Program-made: the position numbers and the translations under genes
Part shown: piece after piece, positions 1 to 12,574 of the stretch
Layout: every line of letters begins with the position of its first letter
Position numbering within the stretch: position 1 is the first letter of the stretch
DNA from: Malus domestica
Taxonomy: Eukaryota; Streptophyta; Magnoliopsida; Rosales; Rosaceae
Direction: 5' to 3'
DNA length: 64,000 nucleotides
NCBI RefSeq assembly: GCF_042453785.1
Contig: NC_091675.1
Coordinates: 2,678,501 to 2,742,500 of the forward strand
The notes under the pieces: generated by a model
Database searches by the model: none
What the model was told of the DNA's origin: nothing
The model's input: the letters and a program-made list of their open reading frames with translations, nothing else

Positions 1-269
1 TTGAACAAAACCCTAAATTTCCTTCACACCAAAAGATTACTATTTGTTGATTATTCCGACATTTTGGTATCTTTCCTTATATGGGATTTTATTCTCTCCT
101 TCTGGGTTCTCAGATCTGACTCATTTCTACCGATCTTTTTATTTATCTCTCTCTTTCAAGTTCTGCTTTCTTCCCAATCTTTTTTTTTCTTATTAATTAT
201 CAAAAATTCAGTATTGGGTAGTTATATATTCTTGTGTTTAGAAATTTAATCTGGTTGGACTTAGGGTAG

Positions 270-360
270 AAATTGACAGAAGAGAGTGAGCACACAGAGG
301 CACTTGCCATAAAGCGTATGCCATTGCTTTTGCGTGCTCATGTCTCTTTCTGTCAGCTTC
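270..360 (+). ncRNA. MIR156: miR156 precursor hairpin
   Basis: The 20-nt mature miR156 sequence (TGACAGAAGAGAGTGAGCAC) is present exactly at 274-293 on the 5' arm. A matching star strand lies at 336-357 on the 3' arm, starting GCTCATGTCTC and ending CTGTCAGC. The arms pair over almost their full length with one small bulge, and a loop of about 42 nt joins them. miR156 guides cleavage and translational repression of SPL transcription factor mRNAs and sets the juvenile-to-adult transition. A good splice donor (GTAAGT) follows at about 589, so the primary transcript probably continues and is spliced. Promoter and transcript ends cannot be fixed from sequence alone. Confidence 0.95.
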
Positions 361-3300
361 CCCATTTCCACTGCCGGATTAATATTAATTTTTTCATTTC
401 TTCCTTCACACCCCCTCCCTTCTTCTCGTCTCCCTCTTTAATTTGTTTCACCAGTTCTCTTCTCTCTCAAAATGTTTTATTTACGGTGCTTAATTAACTG
501 CTCAAGGGGATTCAAACTTCAAAGAAACTGAACCCCTAAGCCTAGCCTAGCTAAGAGAGCATGCTCCTGTTACTCCTTTGAAATCGGTAAGTGATTATAT
601 GCATATTGTATCAATTGTTTTTATGTTATCTAAGCAGCTGAAACTATTACCTTGAGAGCGTGACTTTTGATATTGTTTTATATATGAGAAGGTACATATA
701 CCTGTTTACTGTGAGAAATTAGCGGCAAAAACCAGGTTATCAAGCATATAGCATATCATGGGACCATTATTCACGCTCTATCTCTATAGTATGGTCCTCC
801 CTTTCCTTCCCTCCTTCCTCACTCATCATCTTGAAACCCTGATCTAGTCCGAGAATTGGTAATTTTGATCCTTTTTTAATTCATACGCATGCGATGCTAA
901 CTTGAAAACTGGTTCTTTTTGGACCTTTTTTGTATTTTGTTTAATAAATGGGTTTCTGTAGAACCTTATTTAGCAGCCTGAATATGGTTGCTTTGCTTGC
1001 GTGTTCGTACTACTGGTTACAAATCGTTTTCCTAATAACTAGTCTTTGGTCTAGATTTTACTTTTAAAATTCTATTGTGAATGCACATATTTCTTATAAT
1101 TCTATTGTGATTTAATGTGATGATCTAAGATAAAATGAGTATGGTTTTGTTATCTGTTTATCTCTAGTTTTAATTATGCAGGTTAGCCTGATGGATATAA
1201 CAGTTCATTGTCAAGTTGTAAGTTTTTCTTCTTTTTTTTCTTTTGGGTATGTGTCTACAGCTATCTGTCAAGTTTCATCAGATGACAGCTTGTTAAACAG
1301 GTTTGAATTTGCTTTCCCAATGATCAAAATCAATTTGGTGGTTCATTTCTTGCACCAAATTTATGTATATATCTCTATATATGTGATCTATGACATATAT
1401 TTATTTGGATTTTATTTTAAGAGTTGTTTCTCTAATTAGAGGCCGCTGGTAAGTATTTCTAACCCAAATACCCGATGGCCTTATTAATCTGTATGCATAC
1501 TACAGTAACATGAACAATTTCAATCTTTGTTTATATCTCGCAGTAAAATTTGTTCCATATCTATGTCCACAAACTGGAAGAGGCTGTTCCCAAACAATAA
1601 TGACTGGGATACACTGGTAAGTTATTTTAAGCATGGATTAATCTTATTTTAATTTTAGAATTACATGTCATGTATTCCTTATTGCATGAAGTTCACTTTG
1701 AGTTTGAAGTTGCTACAGAATTTAAGCCAGTTTTAGTGGCTTAACTATGAATTATGCCCAAAATTGTATTAGTTCTTGTATTTAGTAACTAGATAATTGT
1801 ACCGGTGACACGAATATAAAATGGTAACCATTACTTAGTTAATTTTATGTTAATGTTTGTTGTATATTTGTCATGACGTTTGTTTAGCAAATTGTTTCGT
1901 TATTACTTTTTCATATATTTATAGAATGTAGACTTTGTGGTCATTCTTTTTTATGTTTCTGTCGATGTTGCAGTAAGTTGATAAATATTGCATTTGGTTT
2001 GTCTGTCAAGTATCTAGTATGTTGACTTTGTGTAGCCATATGAACAAAATATTATTTGACAGAATTTCTACAGTTATTACCAAACACCAGCCACATCCCG
2101 TTCTTCAGTCCACTTCGTCAATGTTATGAAGGCATGAGTCAACAAATTGATTCCAGCAAATACGCATGGAAATTATATGTCAAAATGGTGTGGATATAAC
2201 TATCTTGCATGTGCATGCGAGATGCTGCATGTTAGGCTTTTGATGGAATTTATAAGATTCTCATGTTAGGAGAATGTACGTATAGATCTGCAGATTGTTC
2301 TTTTTTATTACGTTTTGTGGTCCAGATTCACTAAACCGAGCAACATAAGCATTTTTTTGACATTTCTGGCTGGAATAATACCCTTTTGAATGTAAGAGGG
2401 TTTGTACAATGTATACTTAGGTTGTCAATTACAAATTGTTGATCAGTAAAATTCAGAAACTTACTGAGTATGGATATTTCCAATTTTAGGAAGCGGAGGA
2501 GATCAGATAATCTCTTCATGGGAAATGATTTGTGTACTCCCATTTTCTTCTCTGATTTTTTCAAACGGCTAGGAACAAAGAGAGGAGTGGAGGGGAGAGA
2601 ATTATAAAGGAGTGTGGAAATCATTTCCCTCTTTTTATCTTGTGATTGGTATGCCAGTTAAAGATGGCTTCAGCCTTATCTTTCCAAAGTACAAACAAAA
2701 ACAGAAAAAAGTTGTTTGGCTTCGCTTCATATTGGGCTGGTTTGTTGTGTTCTTTATGTACTAATTGGCTTACTACACCAATCACATGATACTATCATCA
2801 AGGTCCAAGCTTGGGGGTTGGAACTTTGTAGTACTGCATGCGCCGGGATTTACAACCTCTATGTACGTTGTCTGTGGTGACCACTTCATCTTCTGGGTTT
2901 GGACTATTCTGTTGCAGCGTTCCATCAGCACTGACTGATGTGAAAAGCGGCAGTGAAAGCTTGGGGGTCGTTTTTCAGCAACCCCACCAAGTAGACAAAA
3001 AGGAAAGTTCCACAAACCTAGAAAAGATTAAGAGATTGTGTTCATTTCTGATCTATTGTGTTCTATTTCTTTGTTTGTTGTGTGGGTATGAGGTGTTGAT
3101 GATTATCTATATATTTTTAAAATCCATTAATTATTGTTAGAAACATTAAAGTATTTCGTGACTAGTGCTTCACTCTTCATAGGGAGCAATTCAACCAGTG
3201 CAAATTGGTGGATTTGGAATGAGTAATATATCTGTTAAATAATTGATTTGCACACTAATGAAAATATAGTATGGATATTTCTAATTTGACTACTCAGTTG

Positions 3301-5788
3301 ATGATATTTTGATTGATTTTTCTTGTGCTGAGGTCATTGTTTCATTTAGGTGAACTATATGAAAGAATGTGTACTTCATTATGTCCTTGAAATAAGTCTA
3401 AGTTGGTCGTTATCATATTCATTTTATACAAAAGTATATAACTTCTATATATGATTTTTCCTGAAGTGCATATTGTGCTAGTGTTACTAAATGATTGTGG
3501 TTAAAGGAGTTTAAAATTATAGCTTGATAAAATTTTAAACCTAGTCCTTAATGTATGTCAATGCTAAAATCTCTTTTTTTTTTATTAATTCCTTACTCGG
3601 GTGTTGATGAATTATTGATTGATTGATTGATTAATTGATACAATGGAGACAATGTTAAATATTGTTTATATTTTTTTAAGTCACAATGGTCAAGATTTGA
3701 ACCCAGCTATCTTCCATCTTGCTGGCTCATAATCCATTGTTCCATAGTCATACTAAACACGTAGAGATTGATGTGCCTTTTGTTCATGAAAGAGTTCAGT
3801 GTCAAGATCTTCAAGCTCATCACAATTCTTGCTCTGAACAACTTGCATACGTCATGACAAAAATACTGCTTTCTCCTCGGTACTTATATCTTAGAAACAG
3901 TCTCATGATATAGAGTCCTAGAACGAGATTGAGGGAGGGCATTAGATAGCCTTATGCCATATCAGCATAATATATACTGATGTGGTGTCTGTTTAACTAT
4001 AGCTGTGTTAGTTTAGACTGTTAAAGTGTAAATACTAAAGGCTTAATTATGGTCATTCAGGAAAGTGCACACACACACACACACACAGTCTGCCTTCAGT
4101 TGTAAATACTGATTTAGTTTTAATGAGAAGAAGCTTTGTTATAAGCCCTAGAATTTCTTTGCTTATTTCTGAATCAATTGGCGAATCTCAGTCCAGATGA
4201 TATGAATTCGTTTAAAGATCTAAACGTCAATCAGTAAGTTTGGTTGTTTTTTTAGGTCAACTATACATCCGGGGAGTTGGCGTGAAATATGCTTATAGCT
4301 ATATATATGGAAGGGAAGCTTTGGAATCACTTATGAGATTAAGGCCTGCTTCTGGTCTATATATAGTCGTATATAATTCCCCCTGGTAGCTAAGACTGTT
4401 TCTTTGATGATTACTTGTTATTTTGTGCCGGGGTTTTTGCTGAGGTTTTGATCAGGAGCTGATAAATACACATATATAATCCGAATTGTTGTGAAAATAT
4501 TGCAGGATACTATTGATTCATCACCACAATATATAATATATCACATCTGGCTGTTGAACATTGCCTTTCGAGTTCATCATCCGCACATGGCGCTTCAGCA
4601 TTGAAGCTAAGCTATTCTCCTCCACAGTGAATGGTGGGATATTTCCGCGATAATGGAACCCCCCTTATTTTTTTTCGAGTGGGGCATCTGTATTTGGCAC
4701 TTTCCGTAGGTTTGAAGAGCGTGGAGTTCGTCCAGAAATGCTTTCCCTGATTTTTGGAACCCACCTTCTTCATATGTAGCTCATCCTCTCTACAATATTC
4801 ATTATTATTTATTGATAGATGCCTTTTTTACAAGATTTAACGGAAAAGTAATGTATCATATGTTCTTTTGTATTTCTGAAGAAATAAATTATGGAGATGG
4901 TTTTTCAAATTATTAGAAGCAAGGAAAAGTATAGTATGTAGAAATTTGGCCTTGTTGAGTATAAGGACACTACTTATTTTCTCCTCTTCGAAAATGGTTC
5001 TCTTCACTTCTTCCTTTGTCCGAGTATCGGTATTCAAACTGCCGGTGTAGGGCTTCAGGTTTAAGAATTAAGATTAATTCAGGAACTCCTTTTGAGCTTG
5101 TTTCGCTCCGACCAGCTGGTTTACGTATGCTATTCAATGGACGTTATTGATTATATTGGGTGGGAAAATATCAAAATTCCTGTCCTTTCTCCAAAATTAT
5201 GAGCTTAATTATGTGTTATGTCCGACTGCATGTACTGATCAATTGATCAGGTCTATGCACAAGTACTGCATCTATCGCTGTCGTTGGCGGCGAGTGTTTT
5301 ATTTTTGGTCAGAAAAAGTGACATTTCATGGTCCCAAAAGAACTGTTCCTTGAGTGCATATTTTACTATCCCAAGTACTGTCCTTTAACTGTTATTCACA
5401 GTTAGAAATTCGAGTTCGAGTTTTACCCTAGGAAGGTATTAGTATTAGATCAATTATTCATCTACTTCTCCCAGAGAATTAAAGTATTTTACTAAAAATT
5501 ATATGTAAAACGTTTGCATGTGGTCTAATATTTTAGTGGACAAGCATTGAGTTTTTCACACATATGTGTATCCCATGATTTAAACTCCCCCTCCTCTAAA
5601 TTATTGCAATAGTTTCGAACTCTCCTCCTCCTCTCTCAATTAGCGGTAAACTTTCACCCATTAGCAAGTCAATTGGGTTTTCTTCTTTAAACTATTGAGT
5701 TTGAAGTATTTTACTATATGTGAAAAGTTCAGCGAACGTCAAAATAGCTACATATAGTACAATTATCAGCACATCAGCTATAGCTTTA
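361..5788 (+). other. downstream part of MIR156 locus and intergenic DNA
   Basis: No protein-coding gene is supported here; the open frames are short and lack recognisable domains. Exon-like segments bounded by plausible plant splice sites occur near 1181 (after a TATGCAG acceptor) and at about 1544-1617 (after a CTCGCAG acceptor, before GTAAGT). They could be spliced non-coding exons of the miR156 primary transcript. The rest is AT-rich, with an ATTG microsatellite near 3615-3634. The transcript model is inference. Confidence 0.4.
4068..4087. repeat. (CA)10 microsatellite
   Basis: A perfect dinucleotide CA run of 20 bases in intergenic DNA. Confidence 0.95.
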
Positions 5789-6010
5789 GGCCCCGTTTGG
5801 TGGGCTAGATGGGAGAGGTTGTGATTAATTAAAATTGAGTGAGTCTAATTTATTGTTTGCTGTGTCCAAATGTAAGATGGACTGGACATGATGGATTATG
5901 AATCCGCAATAAAGTGAGTTATCAAACTTATCCTTATAAATGGGTTACAAGTTCCTGCCAATTCTATTATATCCATAAGGCTCAATCTCATCCAACCCAC
6001 CCACCAAACT
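5789..6010. mobile_element. degraded MITE, PIF/Harbinger-like ends
   Basis: The left end reads GGCCCCGTTTGGTGGG after a TTA. The right end reads CCCACCCACCAAACTTTAA, an imperfect inverted copy of the left end. Element size (about 220 bp) and terminal sequence resemble plant Tourist/Harbinger MITEs. The right terminus has decayed, so the boundary is approximate. Confidence 0.5.
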
Positions 6011-6099
6011 TTAATGTGATGGATTAGTGCTAGTCATACACGTTTGTATAATACAACAGTATATTAAAAATTATGTATATTGACAGTTGATACAATTTA

Positions 6100-6183
6100 G
6101 TCAGGATGGCCGAGTGGTCTAAGGCGCCAGACTCAAGTTCTGGTCCTCTAACGAGGGCGTGGGTTCAAATCCCACTTCTGACA
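6100..6183 (+). tRNA. tRNA-Leu (anticodon CAA)
   Basis: An 84-nt class II tRNA. The acceptor stem GTCAGGA (6100-6106) pairs with the segment ending 6182, with discriminator A at 6183. The A box reads TGGCCGAGTGG and the B box GGTTCAAATCC. The anticodon stem CCAGA/TCTGG encloses the loop CTCAAGT, giving anticodon CAA at 6134-6136, which reads UUG. The long variable arm (TCCTCTAACGAGGG) is diagnostic of tRNA-Leu. There is no intron, and short T runs for Pol III termination follow the gene. It looks functional. Confidence 0.96.
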
Positions 6184-7050
6184 TTTCTTTTCATATTTTT
6201 TTCCCTTTTTCTCATATTTTCCAATTTTTTTTACGATAACGAGTCTTCATGTTTAATTATTCGGCAAAATGATGAATGGAAAATCATACCATATATCGGA
6301 CTCAATTTTTTGTTCCTTGTGTGTTACTAAACGCAAAAAATGTGAGGGATAATCATACGTTGCGTTTCCATTTTTGTTAAATAAACGTATCCTTCTCTTA
6401 TTCTCTTTTGCGAAAAAAAAAATTTATCGTAATCTCGCAATCCCATTCAAATTTCAAAATATCTTGTCTGGCTTGAGGTTGGGAGATTGTGAATTACCAT
6501 GAACATTCTGACTGCTGGGTTAAAAACACAAATAGATATACAACAAAGAAAACCCTACTTAAGAGACGAGACGTGATAAGAGCGCGACGTCAAGGGTTTC
6601 CTGTCATCATTTACTCCAGAATTTCTCCCCTGAGCGTGGCGCCCTGCGGTTGGGTTGCGCATGCGGGTTTAACGCACATCACATCTGTTCATCTTAGGGC
6701 CTTCGAAGTGGAAGGCCAGGATTTGATTTCCAAGATACCATGCACACTTGGGCACGTGTGTTGTTCGCAGCAGAGAAAAGCTCCATGTACTCGGAGCCAT
6801 TGTCCGGAAGGGATTGAACAAAACTGAACTTTATGCAAAATGTATCCAGGGGCAATAAAGAAGTACACCATTTAACTGTTACAAAATCTCTCATTGTGTC
6901 ATGACTCGCAAGGTGCCTTACCGAATGTGGCACAGAGGAGCGCTGGACGGGCAGGTCACAAGACCGAAGAGGGAGGAGAGAGGCCGAGGACTTGTACAGC
7001 AAGTTACAAGACCTTTCCTCGAGTTAGATCAAGCCTAAAGGGAGTGAACT

Positions 7051-10000
7051 TTATACAGTTTTTGAGAGAACCCCGGAAGCAAGTAGAAGGTTTCTTCGAG
7101 AAAACTGCATCATCAACATTACATGAATTATCAACTCTTCATAATTATTGAGCAAAGATAAGTTACTGTTATTGACAATTTGTACATTTACCCGTAACGA
7201 ATAGACAGGAGTAGACTTCGTCGGCAAAGTCTTCAATGATCTCATTCCGCTGGTATTTCCGCTTTTGCTGATCGAAACCATAATGTTAGTGAAATCACTT
7301 TGTTTACAGAGACGCATAAGAAAAAAGAGAGGAACTGAGGAACTCACTTTTCTTCAGTTCTTGGCAACTTTGTACTTGCAGTTACGTCCCATAGTTTTAC
7401 AGTGCAATCGGCAGATCCAGAAGCAAGAAGCGAACCCTCACCACTGACATATCATAAATCATACTAAGACAGTTTTCTACACACGGAATGTTATGGTATG
7501 AGAAAGAAAAGATGATCCACCTGAAATCAAGTGTCCATACGCATGAGGTGTGACCCGTCAAAGGTGTAACACAGCGGCCACTTGAAAGGTCCCACATCAT
7601 CATTGCTCCATCTTCATCACCAGAAGCCGTGTAACGGCCATCAGGTGACATTGCCAGAGACAAAACCATACTCCTGTGACCAATAAATATTCGGACACAC
7701 TCTCCAGTCTGTACATCCCACAATCGAACTGTTTTGTCACTCGAACCAGTGGCAATGTAGTTGCAGTTGACATGCCATTGCACACACAAAAAAAAATATT
7801 CAACACATCAGAATTTTTGTTGGATGGATTATGGCACAAGGCAGTAATTCAATAAAAAACTGAACATCTTCACATTTACACAATACAGATGCAGACATAA
7901 AGTGAGAGTTACTGACATCAACATGGCTGAATTCTGTCCATAGACCATATCCTTGCTGTTCGATCATGGGAAGCACTGGCAAAATAAGGACCTACAGGGC
8001 TAAACTGCATAAGGAGATAACCTATACCATTAGAGTAGAATTAAAAGAGGTAGTGAAGTGGTGACAGAAGTAAGAAAATACATCCCACGTGACCAGAAAT
8101 CAAGATTTAAAATCTGTTGCTAGAAAATGTGAGCAGACTCTGGTTATGTCAAGTTCAACCAGATATACCTGAACATCCCATACTGGGTAATTATGACCCT
8201 TGTAGCAAACAAGATTTGCATTTAGTTTTGTGCTCCACAACCGAACTGCACCATAGCAATGGAGTTTCTTACCAACTAGTTTATTGGTACAAGAGAGGGG
8301 AAGGATGGGGGGGGGGGGAGGAGAGATATAGAACAGCTAAGGACAACATACCAGTTGAGTCTGCCGAAGAGGAAAGAATAAAATCCCCAAGGGGATTGAA
8401 AGTAGCTGAATAAACTGGCCCTGAATGACCCTGAAACAAAGTATATGGTTTTTTCCCACCATTTGACAGAACTTGCTCACTTGAAGTGGTGGTGCCATTC
8501 TCAACCTGCAAAGCTGCTGCACACGCATATTTCTATATAATTGCATATTTCAAGAACAAGTAAAAAAAATCGTCATTCAAAAACTGAACTTTGAAACTTA
8601 CAATCAAGGCCTTGTTGCCCAATCTTTGCCATATCCCATACCTGTCAAAGAATGCTTCAACATTAGCTCACACTTGAAGAACAATATGCACAAGAAGAAA
8701 GTAATAAGATAAGATGAAACCTTCAGCGACGAGTCTGAAAATCCCCCAGCAACCATGGATCCATCATGGGATATAGACGAACAGTTTAAACTGGAAAATT
8801 GTTGAACAAAAAGATAAGTAATGGAATAGAAAATAGAACCCAGTGTTGGTCAGAGACAGAGAGTTAAGGGAATTACCCATTGTGCGTGTTGATGAATGTA
8901 TAAAAGCTGACAGATGGCAGCGCAGCATTACTCAATTGCACACGGTTTCTCAAGTCTTCAAGAATAGACTGTTCAACCTCTGCGGAACTGAAGGAATCAA
9001 CAAAAGATTAGTAAGTAACCTGCATTTGATCTTAAGCATGGACTAACAACTTCCTAATACCAAGACGCTGAACAAACATGCAGCGAAAGACTTCACTTAA
9101 CAAAATATTATCTAATGAGCCCACGCTGAAATTTACTCTCTGTTAATCAACACTTCATGTACTGGTAGCTGACAAATCAACTTCCTTTTGATCTATGTGG
9201 TAGCTTTGCATGGAACTGAAAATACTTACTAAAACTCAAGCTATGTGCATTGATCCCACCAACTTTACTGACTTCTACTTTAACAAGACTCATTTAAACA
9301 AGTTGGAACCAATATTATATTTCATCTAAACGTACAGTTCTACCATTAGCTACATCCAAAGTCAAGAAAAAAGAGGAAGGAAGGGGGGGGGGGAGATTCC
9401 TGAAACTACATTACTGGCAAAGTAAGCTCTGGTTTGACTCTTGGTACTGCAGTTACAGGGGTTGCCTCAGGGCGTGCGCTTTTCGCTGCATCAGCAGCCT
9501 TGTCCTTTTTCAACTTTTTGTTCGAAGCCCCCTGTTTAGCTCCTTCACTTAATTTTTTCTGAACAAAAAACACATTGACATAAGTCAATGATATACCAGT
9601 CAATAGTTACAAGCACATTACTTCAAAAAATTGTACTCTGAAGCTATGAAGTTGTTACAGGATTTCAAAGTATATTTGCACCTTATTCTCATCCCCGTCC
9701 CCTTCTTTGCTTTCTCCTTCTGCCCTTTCAGAGTCTAAGGCCCCAGCCTTGTCCAAGCGTTCTTCCAAGGAATCTTCGAGCAACTGCAACAAAATATATG
9801 ATTGCACAGAAGGTCAGGAAACTGCAAATGAGTATGCATGTTTTACGCACGTTTGGTCAAAAAACTTACCTGTTATTTCAATAAACATATTTTAAGTGAT
9901 TATTAAAATATAAAGCGGCAGCTTTGGGTAACATATTAATCGAAAATGCAAAAGCAAAAGAAACTTTACCTTTCTAATGGTAGGCAGATACTTTCATCAT

Positions 10001-12100
10001 GCAACAAAATGAGTACTATTAAAAATTCTTGAAAAATCTTCATGCAGCTTCTAAAAAGAAGTTTATTCATTTTCATCAGAGAAATTCAAATACGCACAAG
10101 AACCAGTTTGACATACACACTATATAGTCAGCATTCTTGACTCACCCCCCAATGTATTTCCTTCTGGTTTATCTGATTAGCTGAATCCAGGCTACTTCCG
10201 GTAAGTGTTAGAGCCTCAGCATCATCAGAAATTGAACTGGGTTGTCCAGGAGAAACTTCAAAACCAATTAAAACATTAGATATGAATATTGTTATGTAGC
10301 ATATCACACTTTCAACCAGACGTCAAACCAATATACCTTGGAAGTTAATATGCTCATTGATAATCCCAAGCACTGTGGCGGACTGCGACTTGTGTAGAAA
10401 CTGCAGCAGAAGCTCATACGAGTACTGGAAAGATAATTGACCCAAAAATATGTTGTTCAACTATTTATATATATAGTTATATACACAGCCTACAAAAACA
10501 ACTAAAAGAAGAACCAGAATATTACTTGGCATATCTTTATGTTGACTTTGCTCTGCCTAAGAGAATGAGCGAATTCCATCTCCTGAGTAACAATAGAAAC
10601 ATGAGAAACCTTTTTAAGGTCTGATGTAATCATAAATCTAAAATGCAATACTGAGAATGTTCCAGAAGTTAACACCTCCAAATGAGAGGGAGAAAGAACG
10701 CCTTCCAACTTCTGTAGATCTCGTTGGTGCATCATTTCGTGTTTTTCACGGAAGCTGTTGAAAAATGTCCGAGCTGGTAATATGAACAAGGGACAGGTGT
10801 TCACTCGTTGACCAGTAATTACATCAGAAGTTTAAGCCTCAAAAGAGTAAGAAATCAACGACAATCACATAAATCTAACAAGACATGACAAGAAGTAAGA
10901 GAAACCTTCTTGATTATGACCTTTAGCAACCAGATCCATAAAACAATGAATAAATACTGGATAGAGAACACGAAGCAACTCATGCTGCATATATAAATAA
11001 GACTGTTTTAAGTATGTGGAAAATATAAAACATTAAAATATAAGAAATAAAATCCATAGACAAATTAACACAAAAAAGTAAGTTACCCTGTACAAATCTA
11101 GTGAACTGTAAGTCCACGACCTCAACTTGGCATATGCATCTTGGTACTGTGCTGGACCTTCCTCATATCTGTAAAACAAATAATGCCAACTAAATAATTA
11201 AAAGAAACCTCGAACCAAAAACACTAGAATGAACAACAGAAACATAAGCATTTACATGTCCACGTAAAACGAATGCTCCTATTTCAGCTTTTCCCATCGT
11301 CTTAGAAACACTGACATTGAAGCTGTGTGCTTAATCAATCATATAATGATCTGAATTCCAAACTCTAATTTTCATTTTTATATAGTTCCCATACAGTTAA
11401 TCATTGAACCCAATATACCTAATTTTTCGTAATAGCCGGAAACCTTAGTAGTGAACTCTTCTCGGTGATGCTTTTATCCTACTGGGATTAGTTCTCAGCT
11501 CTACAACAATCTCAATTCTAGTCATGCCTAAAGTCCGAACTTCGCCCCACTCAAACACCAATCGAAATTCCACTGTACGGTTTCCATACGGAAATTAGTG
11601 GACTTAAGACACCCAAATTTTCATAAAATCCGGAGACCTTCGTGCTGAACTCATTTCGGCAATGCTTTAAACCTACTGGAAACTAGTTCATAGCTCTCTG
11701 AAATTCCCAATTCTAGTAATGCCAAAGTCCGAAATTTGCCCCACTAAAACACCAATCAAAATTCCACTGAGAAATACTAAAACCTCATCTTCTAAGTTCA
11801 AATAAAAACTGCAGCTAAACACCGCATGTATCACAAATAACCGTTAGAACCCAAAAATCAACAACATATCAAATGGAAGTGCGAGAAGAACGAGAGAGAG
11901 AGAGAGTACTGAGAGAAGGATAGGATGTGCTTGGCGACGTCGGAGCCCAATTTGGAATTGAAAGAAATCGGGGACCAAGAGCTGTTGGCATTCTTGTTTA
12001 GTTCGTCTTGAAAAGCGTTCTCGGTCTGCTTGAAGCCTTTCTTCTTCAAGTAAGCCGCCACGAACTTCCGCACGCTCTCCTCGTCCACCGCCTCGGCCAT
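7051..12100 (-). CDS. TAF5: TFIID subunit 5 (TAF5), LisH-NTD2-WD40 gene, broken at one exon junction
   Basis: TAF5 is a scaffold of the TFIID complex (and of SAGA-type complexes in some eukaryotes) in the nucleus. Nineteen exons read in phase from ATG at 12098-12100: 11910-12100, 11087-11168, 10906-10984, 10676-10773, 10526-10582, 10337-10424, 10146-10255, 9682-9783, 9410-9558, 8877-8987, 8721-8790, 8602-8641, 8352-8516, 8169-8245, about 7915-8004, 7521 to about 7786, 7348-7443, 7192-7261 and 7051-7104 (stop). The N-terminus has a LisH-like segment (FVAAYLKKKGF), then the TAF5 NTD2 domain (HELLRVLYPVFIHCFMDLVAKGH) and a Lys-rich linker. The C-terminal WD40 repeats include GHSGPVYSATF, GHNYPVWDVQ and TGSSDKTVRLWD. 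Oddity: exon 15 reads DRIQPC then stop, lacking the family-conserved segment after QP, and exon 16 has no AG acceptor. A longer in-frame Met at 12241 is less likely the start. The locus is either a recently disabled paralogue or an assembly error. Confidence 0.88.
11417..11778. repeat. diverged tandem duplication in TAF5 intron 1
   Basis: Segments 11417-11592 and 11607-11778 are similar direct repeats of about 175-190 bp. Both carry the series CCGGA-ACCTT, CTACTGG, AGCTCT, AATTCTAGT, AAAGTCCGAA, GCCCCACT and ATTCCACTG in the same order. They lie between exon 2 and exon 1 of the minus-strand TAF5 gene, and neither copy shows coding potential. Confidence 0.75.
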
Positions 12101-12339
12101 CTCCGCCACCGCTTTTCGCAGTCGCTGTTTCTCTCTGTTCGAAACGGTGAACGGAAAACCCCTCAGCGATTCAGTCCCTCTTGTCTCGTCCTGGCCTTCA
12201 AATTCCCGGTCTTTGTAATCGTTGGGTCTCGGGACCCACAAACTTGAAATAAACTATCCGAAGTCGTTTGGAATTTTGGACTCCAAACATACTTGTTATT
12301 TTCAATTAGTTGGCCCAAACTTGGAACTATTTTTTTTTA

Positions 12340-12492
12340 GGGAACTTTAACGAAAAGCACCTAGTACTGTTCACTTTAACGACAAACCACATTTTTACAC
12401 TAAAAAGTCAATCTTGGTACTATTCACTTTACCCTTTATTTTGTCCTTATCATTAAAACTCAAAGTTTTCAAACCCTTTTCATTAGTTTTCC
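12340..12492. mobile_element. MITE, family A (GGAACTTTAACGAAAAG ends)
   Basis: The left end GGAACTTTAACGAAAAG and the right end CTTTTCATTAGTTTTCC form imperfect terminal inverted repeats around about 150 bp. An inverted relative lies at 23608-23742, sharing the internal strings for GTTCACTTTAACG, TTTTTACACTAAAAA and TTTTGTCCTTATCATTAAAA. The element lies about 240 bp upstream of the TAF5 start codon and could touch its promoter. Confidence 0.75.
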
Positions 12493-12574
12493 TTTTTTTT
12501 TATTAAATTGGTATGGGCCTTGTTTTTGTGAATTAGGATTGTGATGCATTGACGAATGACAACGAGAGTTTTTA

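Noticed and set aside
6489..6827. 112-codon open frame beyond the TAF5 3' end
   Set aside because: No recognisable domain; position fits the 3' UTR or flank of the minus-strand TAF5 gene.
12101..12241. Longer TAF5 start at the upstream in-frame Met (MWVPRPNDY...)
   Set aside because: The upstream segment has no family similarity, while MAEAVDEESVRKF immediately precedes the LisH-like region. The shorter start is more likely, but this is not proven.
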